A stretch of DNA of 64,000 nt from Ectobius pallidus (Eukaryota; Arthropoda; Insecta; Blattodea; Ectobiidae): NCBI GenBank assembly GCA_964059195.1, contig CAXKWD010000009.1:87703432-87767431 (forward strand). The letters run 5' to 3'. A program made the translations under genes and the position numbers. Below are positions 57,580 to 64,000 of the stretch, piece after piece. The notes under the pieces are model-generated. The model was not told the origin of the DNA. It made no database searches and saw only the letters and a program-made list of their open reading frames with translations. How positions within the stretch are numbered: position 1 is the first letter of the stretch; each line of letters begins with the position of its first letter.

Positions 57580-59348
57580 TGTTACCATTACTGAAGGAGG
57601 AAACAAAAGGGGCAGAAAGAAAAACCATCATTTAACAAAGTGGAAGCTATCCATGAAATGTATTCAAATCTTTCATACTACAAAAAACAAATAATTGCTG
57701 TTTCTTGACTAGACAATATCTGACAGTGGAAAAAGGTGTGTACAAGATATAAAAACTGAAATAATACTGAAATTAGTACATTCATGACCTGATGACTGAA
57801 GTTCTAAACAATAAAAGACTTTAGGGTGAAGCCCTCTTCATATTTCAATTCGGGTGAAGCCCTGTTACATATTTACTAAATAAATCCTGAAAAAGAAGCA
57901 ATTAATATTACATACAATTTGATACCCTTTAATTAATAAATCACCTTAAATTCATGTAGTCAGATAAAACATAAATCTCTATTAATTTAAAATAATATAT
58001 TTACTTCAGTGTTAAGCACCACAAAATATAAGTTAAAAGAAGGAAGGAAAATTATAATATAATTTCATACTTGGTGTGAACCACCACCTTTAAAGTACTA
58101 GTTAATGATTTAAATATAAGCAATCATAATACAAGGGCATTACATGCTTTGGTAATTTAGATAAAACATTCCTCATTCTCATTTCAAGTAGTTGACTTTC
58201 AAAATAGCATAATTTAAAAATAACAACCATATTATTCTATACAGGAAGATTTAAAATTCAGATAACATACCTCAAACGTTCCATGCATACCAAATAATCT
58301 GCGCAGACACACCCATGCCGATACACATCATACTGCATTCACAAGGCCTAAAAACAATACTGCTCCATCCTAGGCTAAAGATCGGAGTAGGCTCAGATAC
58401 TTAAAGGATATGTTAAACGGGGAGAACAAATTAGACACAAGAATAATAAATTTAGAAAAATTCACACATGTTAAAAGATAAGTGGAAACGAATGGGAACT
58501 GCAAGAATAATTAAAATGGCTACTCATTCTCAAACAACAACCATAATTCCCAGCATGCCAAAATATAAACTTATTACTTTTACCTTAAACCGGAATGGTG
58601 GCCACAAAATCTAATTTAATCTCATGCATCCTGCATGTCAGATACTTTCAATCTACATCACATCAAAATACCATGCCACCATAACCAAACATCAATACAA
58701 GTTTCACAAAAGCATGCCTGGGTCAATAAGATAATAATTAATATATACACAACATGCAGTTCCCACACTACTAAAACCTATATACAAATAAATACAATTT
58801 TCCACGTACCTTTACAACATGATGAAAACAAAAGGAAACAGCCAAAGGTCAGGCTTACATTTTCCCGCCTCAAGAGCACCAAAGTGACACTTACGTCCCC
58901 GAATCCATGATAAGTAAATGAGAAAGATAATAGGGTTACATCCCCTTATATAGGCTTTTGATCAATTACGTCACTGCGCATACTCAGTGCTAATTAAAAT
59001 GCAAAGACTCCTATTATTAATTAAGACGACCACCATCTTGACGGCCATGCAACGAACAACTGAATGCAGTTCACCGCATCAGATACAATTACGTTGTTGC
59101 CATTTGGTATGACTTTAGATATCTTTAGCGGGGAAGTAGAGAAAAGGGGGAAGGAGAAACAGTGAATGCCCTCCTAGCGCTCAGCTGTTCGCCTGCCTAG
59201 CGAGACAATATTTCTTTAATCTGCCAATGACGTAACCCATTATTGCGTCGACACTGTCAGCTCATGAATAATTCCATTATTGCGAAATAATGATAATTCT
59301 TAATAACTGTAGCAATTAAATGGTGATTGAAAATAATGAATTGCTACA
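57580..59348 (-). repeat. Right long terminal repeat (5' LTR in element orientation)
   Basis: About 1769 bases, matching the left LTR base for base in the stretches compared from 57593 on. The candidate primer binding site TGGTAACAAATTG overlaps its left end on the minus strand, so the exact LTR boundary there is uncertain by about 10 bases. Confidence 0.8.
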
Positions 59349-59370
59349 ATTGCTACCGGCGGACGATAAG

Positions 59371-59416
59371 CTATCTGCGCGTGTTTGGCTCAGGTCTTAC
59401 CGATCGAGTTATACAT
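59371..59416 (-). repeat. Inverted flank repeat of the LTR element, right
   Basis: Complement of the left flank repeat: TGTTTGGCT, AGGTCTTACCGATCGAGTTATA. With 52652-52697 it brackets the LTR insertion. Confidence 0.6.
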
Positions 59417-59419
59417 CTC

Positions 59420-60335
59420 ATTACAAATAGGTCGATCTTATATGCAAATATTTCTGCGATGTTCAAGCGTTTCAAACAGTGATTTGTTTCAAACAAATTG
59501 ATGCCAACCAAATTGATGACAAGAGCCTGAATTCCGCTGTATACGAAATTACCAAAAATATGTTTAGTTAATTTCCTGAGCACAAGCGAACTGAAATGAT
59601 TTCCTTTCTTACAATTTACGATTCAAAACTACATAAAACGTCGTACGATTTTTTGGCCGTTAGAACTAACAAGCAAGCATGAAGTTAACTAAACGAGCGC
59701 GAGCGTATAAATCTTTACATAAGGCTTTGGAAACAAATGAAACAAGACTTTGAAAATTAGAGAAGGCATTAAAATTTATATTTCAGTAAATTATGTATCT
59801 CAAAATTTTGTAGATTATGTAAAATAATCAGTAAATTCAACCTCTTAATCGAAATGTTCGAATTAATCAATATGTTCTTTACAGCTTACAAGTTTCGCGG
59901 GCAAAGCCTTAATGGGAAAACATGGAATGATTTGGACGAAAAACACTATGCGGGGGTGTTTTGGGCTAGGGAACTCTAATATGAGGTCTTTTTTCCCCCG
60001 GGTGGCGCACTTTGATCGTGAAATGCACTTCGAAACCAGGTTGTTAATTTTTTTTTTTTCAATTATGAATCGTTATAATAAAATTGTGTTTGCATGATTT
60101 GGGAAAGGTTCATGAATCCATGGTTCATTTTAATCGTTTCATTTGGAATTTGTATGCCCATATGGTAGCATAAGATTCGTTTGGTTCGTTTATTTATATT
60201 TTTAACGTTAAACAATATAATTAGAGTAAAATTACGCAATTCCTCCAATTTATGTAAAAACGATGTCAGTATGATAAATATGTTTTAATTATTTTCTGTT
60301 AATAAATTATCTAAGCACAATATCTAGCAGTTGAG
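59420..60335. other. Unassigned sequence
   Basis: Nothing definite seen. Confidence 0.4.
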
Positions 60336-60375
60336 TAAGTAGTCGCGGGCGAAGCCGCGGGCACCTGCTAGTAAC
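60336..60375 (+). repeat. Terminal motif of a common arthropod repeat
   Basis: TCGCGGGCGAAGCCGCGGGC then ACCTGCTAGTAA. The CGCGG/CCGCG hairpin followed by CTAGT is a recurrent element end in arthropod genomes (from memory). The rest of the element was not traced. Confidence 0.5.
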
Positions 60376-60940
60376 TTATATCATAAATAAATATAAAGAT
60401 CTTAAAAATTTCCACTCGTGGCGTAAAATAAACTAGGAAGCTGTCTCCATGGTAACGAAGTGTACATTGGAACACATTCGCAGAGAAGACGATGTTCTTT
60501 TTTTTTTTACGCTGATAAGGAGGCTTTGGTGAGAGAAGCTAAACTCGGAGGGTGGAGACAGGCTTTTACAAAGGACAATGTCATTCAATTCCGCCCATTT
60601 GCATGTATTTGACAAACCTTGTGTACGAGATAGCTTTTCTGCTGCAGCTCAGACTCGACGAGAGGAATTCAAATGACTTCGACAAACGTCAATACTGCTT
60701 TCGTGTTACAAATGTTTCGTGTGTTCTCAAAGATGGGCTGAAAATGGCAGACCATTACTCTACCCCTCTACAAGCCTTTGTCAAGTTTCAGAATTTCATT
60801 AGGAAAGGGGGCTATAATGTATGCAAATATGCATTAGAAACTTGCCGGTACAGCATAAAAGCTCCTTTTTTATTAGCTTTGTAATGTTAAAAAAAGATTA
60901 GTGAACAGAGCCCGCAAAAGTCCGATGGAAGAATATAACT
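60376..60940. other. Unassigned, slightly GC-richer sequence
   Basis: A 110-codon plus frame (60552-60884) lacks a recognisable domain or clear splice sites. Not called as a gene. Confidence 0.35.
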
Positions 60941-60952
60941 AAGATGATGGAA

Positions 60953-61346
60953 GAGAATATTATAGGAGAAAAATTCCTCCGACACTGGGACTTGAACCCA
61001 GAACCTTTGGCTGTTCGCGTCAATGCTCTACCAACTGAGCTAAGCTGGAGTTCAATTCACAGCGCCAGATGGAACCTCTCTCCTATGCCTGATTGCCCTA
61101 ATGGTCTACCTCACAGACAGACAAGTTATGTCATATGCAGTACTGTGAGGCAACTATTAGCAATTTTTGTGACCGGGCACCCACTGTTATTGTACAGTTA
61201 ACATTAAAGATAAATAACTTATATAAGTATTCATGAACCACAGATTATTGTCTCTGTTGGACATTACATGAGAATATTATAGGAGAAAAATTCCTCCGAC
61301 TTGTCCAACAGAGACAATAATCTGTGGTTCATGAATACTTATATAT
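60953..61346 (-). mobile_element. Composite family S retroposon with 14-bp target duplication
   Basis: The tRNA-like core lies at 60977-61050 on minus. CTAAGATGATGGAA flanks the unit at 60939-60952 and 61347-61360. Beyond the core lie the same blocks as in 24373-24470 (CAATGG.CTACCTCACAGACA), then a perfect 43-bp inverted repeat (61221-61263 and 61302-61344) whose 38-base loop is the SINE 3' end sequence. The 14-bp duplication shows the whole composite moved as one unit. Confidence 0.8.
60977..61050 (-). tRNA. tRNA-like core of family S SINE
   Basis: Minus strand, same arms as 24546-24619 but with G-to-A and C-to-T changes in the anticodon stem (loop side ACGCGAACAG). Not a functional tRNA. 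Confidence 0.55.
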
Positions 61347-61360
61347 CTAAGATGATGGAA

Positions 61361-62580
61361 TCCATGAAAACCCCCATATCAAATTGACCGGATTTGAACC
61401 TGGGACCTCCGAGTGTTGATGGATTTTAAAATATGAAAAATTCAAGCTTAACTATTATTATTGAATTGAACAATAGATCAACTTCTGCCATGCTTCTTAT
61501 ATTCAATAGAGTTACATTTGAGTTCTTTTACTTTTACGAATATAATATTTCGTCTAGTGCTATAACAATGTGGATTCAATTTTAACTATTCTTCACTATT
61601 CGTCACTTTTTTGTGCGGTACCAGGTACTTTTACATTACAGTCTGAAGTTATAAAAAGAGAGCAATTTGCTTTTCCGATGTGGAAACTAAGGCACGAATA
61701 CCATCCAACTAACTCTTTCCTTTAAAAGAAAATAAGGGAAGTGGGAAATAACAAACGAAGTCGATAACAGGGAAACACGCGAGAGCAGTCACGTGATTCC
61801 CGGGGGATAAGAGTTTCTGGGCCGCGCCAAATCATAAGTTTATACAAACTCAGAAGTGAATATCCTGAAAAGTCACGACAGTATAGCCTATTTTCCCGTG
61901 GACGCTCCAAAAGAAATAAAGAAAGGAAATTTTAAATTATGGAATAGGAAAAAATCTCGGAAGGTAATACCGGGGTGCGCGGGCAAAGAGAGTTAAATCC
62001 ACTTTCTTGTTACTGAGAATTAGAGTGACATAACACACTTTACCCGCCCAACATAGCTTTAGAGATGGATAAACCTATGAGGCACACATCCATAACTACC
62101 ATACAATTTTGAATATGACTTACTGGACTTAACACAAATGTAGAGAACATTTTTATCTATAACTCTATGGACATATATCAATTATTTAGGATGGTGGACT
62201 TAACTCTGTTTACCCGCGCTCCCCGGAATTTTTAAGAAATATTATTATATTTTATATCATATACAGGGAATCCTTGTTTATCCTAAATGGTGAAGTAATC
62301 GAATAACGCCATCATCACTGCCAACAAGGGCAAATGTGGCGGCAAGAGCCGAAGTGGACTGTATAAGTTGTATAAAAAGTTACATTTAAAAGCGGGATTA
62401 GGTTGAGTAGCCTTTATCCCATCTGGGAAAAAAGACATAGGATTAAAGATACAACAATTTATATCACCTTCCATAAACAAAGATGACGAATGCAAACAGA
62501 TGAATACACTTTACAAAATTCTGGTTGAAGTTTCTTGATGTAATAAGTATTTACACAGATTAATGTTTAATCTTCAAGTT
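61361..62580. other. Unassigned sequence
   Basis: A B-box-like GGATTTGAACCTGGGACC at 61390 is a SINE scrap. Otherwise nothing definite. Confidence 0.4.
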
Positions 62581-62590
62581 TCTTTCTTTT

Positions 62591-62643
62591 TTCTTTATCG
62601 TAGTTTTACCTCTCTTTTTCTTTATCGTAGTTTTACCTCTCCC
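62591..62643. repeat. 26-bp unit repeated twice
   Basis: TTTTCTTTATCGTAGTTTTA then CCTCTC occurs at 62591 and 62618. Confidence 0.85.
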
Positions 62644-62654
62644 TTGTAGGATTT

Positions 62655-62800
62655 AAGCAATCCAAGACGCCCGGGCCTTACAGGGCCGCGGCCTGTCGGG
62701 AGAGGGATTATCTTTGGATCACACCTCGGGGCCACCTCCGAGACAACACGAACACATAGGACGAGACACACCATTCACACACACACACACACACTCACTC
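62655..62800. repeat. GC-rich block ending in (AC)n
   Basis: CCAAGACGCCCGGGCCTTACAGGG, then CTCGGGGCCACCTCCGAG (a hairpin) and an AC run at 62773-62794. It looks like an insect repeat; not coding. Confidence 0.45.
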
Positions 62801-62901
62801 CAAACAAGGCGAAGATGAAAACGAGAAGCTGCATGTGGAAGCAATCAGGAAAAATGAAAATAGAATGAATGAGCCTGTGCTTTCTTTACAAATATTTCTT
62901 C

Positions 62902-63158
62902 GCTTAGCTTAGCTCACATACAGTGCGGGATTTCATACGTAGTTGGGTCGAGAAAACTACATATGAAATCCGGCACAACTATATATGAAATCCTTCACTG
63001 TATGTGAGCTAAGCTAAACTAACTTAGCTTAGCTTAGCTCACACACAGTGAGGGATTTCTATATAGTTGTACCGGATTTCATATGTAGTTTTATCGGCAC
63101 AACTACATATGAAATCCCGCACTGTATGTCAGCTAAGCTAAACTAACTTAGCTTAGCT
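62902..63158. repeat. Two tandem palindromic units
   Basis: Each unit reads TAGCTTAGCTCACATACAGTG, GGGATTTCATA.GTAGTT and then its own complement back to CACTGTATGTGAGCTAAGCTAAAC. The period is 125 bases (GCTCAC at 62912 and 63037). A third, partial start follows (AACTTAGCTTAGCTCTTGG). Confidence 0.85.
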
Positions 63159-63183
63159 CTTGGTCGACAACCGGCATTAAGAT

Positions 63184-63928
63184 GAGTCGGAACAGCCTAT
63201 CTCGCCAATGTTAAAATGAGACCATTTCCGGTACGCTTAACTCAAGAACCACTACACACAACAATTTGAAAATTTTACTTCTTTTTTGTTCTACAACCCT
63301 TTTACTATGCACTAAATATAAGAGATCTTATTTTGGAGTTATCAACAAGCATATATGATTTTTTAAAAATATGTCTTGAATTTACTTTTAAAATATTCAA
63401 TGATTCTTTTTTTTTTTAAATAAAATTTTCACATAAGTTACTGAAATTAATATTAAAAATCAGATTCAATACTGTTTTAATTCCACAAAAAATTTAGACC
63501 TGTAGCTATACTAGTTTTTTACATAAGCGCACTGAATTTTAACAAAAATTGATAAAAACAATATTAAAGTTTAACAATGCTGGGACTATAATTTAGAACT
63601 TCTCATCTCCATTTTCTGCATATTTAGCATCATAATGTGTAATTAAAGCAGTATTGAAAATAGTCTTTAAAGTTATTCCCAGTATGTTTTGTAAAATTTT
63701 GAAAATTAAAAAAATTATCGATTTTTTAAACTAAATTCGAGACATATATTTTAAAAATCATATATATGTGTTTATAACTAAAAAATAAGATCTCTTATAT
63801 TGAATGCATTGTAAAAGTGTTGTACAACGACAACTACAATTTTCAAATTGTTGTGGGCAGTGGTTCCTACGGTAAGTATACCGGAAATGGTCTCATTTTA
63901 ACATTGGCGACATAGGCTGTTCTGACTC
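63184..63928. mobile_element. 745-bp fold-back element
   Basis: The left arm starts GAGTCGGAACAGCCTAT and includes AATGTTAAAATGAGACCATT, TTCCGGTA and AACAATTTGAAAATT; the right arm is its complement, ending AGGCTGTTCTGACTC. Arms of about 210-240 bases surround an AT-rich loop of about 300. No ORF and no clear target duplication. Confidence 0.8.
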
Positions 63929-64000
63929 CTTTTACATGTTTCTTAAATATAAAAGTTGTGCACAATCAAACTCCTTCATAGCAATTGCAAAACAGATAGA

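Larger units (their letters stand above)
52993..59348 (-). mobile_element. 6.36-kb non-coding LTR element (LARD-like)
   Basis: Two direct copies of about 1.76 kb (52993-54757 and 57580-59348) flank 2.8 kb. The copies align with one constant offset (4591) over 53002-54757, and I saw no mismatch in the stretches compared by eye. ATTG flanks the whole (52989-52992 and 59349-59352). LTR ends read TGT...ACA. On the minus strand, ATGGGGTGGGAGTT lies just before TGTAGCAATTC at the left LTR, a good polypurine tract, which sets the orientation as minus. TGGTAACAAATTG after the right LTR is a candidate primer binding site. No gag, protease, reverse transcriptase or integrase reading is present, so it would depend on another element. 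A Gypsy-type origin is plausible from the 4-bp duplication. Confidence 0.75.

Noticed and set aside
60944..61201. 85-codon ORF with LRHWDLNPEPLAVRVNALPT
   Set aside because: Translation of the reversed tRNA-like SINE core.

Overview
The window looks like non-coding, repeat-packed DNA from a large insect genome. It is AT-rich, has no operon-like gene packing and no long intact ORF, and carries many tRNA-derived SINEs, mariner and hAT-like DNA elements, CR1/Jockey-like and R2-like non-LTR retrotransposon remnants and simple repeats. The repeat content (R2-type endonuclease tail, peptides of mariner type, SINE-derived peptides common in Blattodea and Orthoptera) fits a cockroach or termite. That placement is inference from remembered families, not from a search.

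Host coding evidence is thin. Two candidate first coding exons lie on the minus strand (26304-25872 and 11692-11491); each starts with ATG and ends at a good GT donor. One candidate terminal exon lies on the plus strand (23211-23345). None could be named. The partner exons presumably lie across long introns or outside the window.

Layout. 1-13 kb: hAT-like and SINE fragments, the 11.5 kb exon and a CR1/Jockey-like LINE tail. 12.7-19 kb: two copies of a medium repeat (a third, reversed, at 1 kb), a tandem array of arthropod-type 150-bp units at 15 kb, and SINEs. 19.5-23 kb: a mariner fragment, then a decayed LINE with PHD-finger ORF1 and endonuclease ORF2, itself interrupted by an insertion. 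23-28.6 kb: the 23.2 kb exon, a palindromic SINE pair, a 919-bp terminal-inverted-repeat element carrying an R2-like endonuclease tail, the 26 kb exon with its GC-rich surroundings, and a 614-bp hAT-like MITE. 30-42 kb: further hAT-like elements, a GC-rich island at 32.9 kb, a minus-strand LINE tail at 40 kb and a 467-bp MITE. 42.7 and 50.1 kb: two long palindromes derived from a mariner transposase 3' end. 47.1-47.8 kb: a 43-bp minisatellite in which most units carry a short hairpin. 53.0-59.35 kb: a 6.36-kb LTR element with essentially identical 1.76-kb LTRs and no coding capacity, probably oriented on the minus strand. 61-64 kb: a SINE with a perfect palindromic end, tandem palindromes, and a 745-bp fold-back.

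There is no gene network to describe. The window is a nested record of transposition, much of it in non-autonomous elements that would depend on enzymes encoded elsewhere. All coordinates of repeats were set by eye from terminal repeats and target-site duplications.
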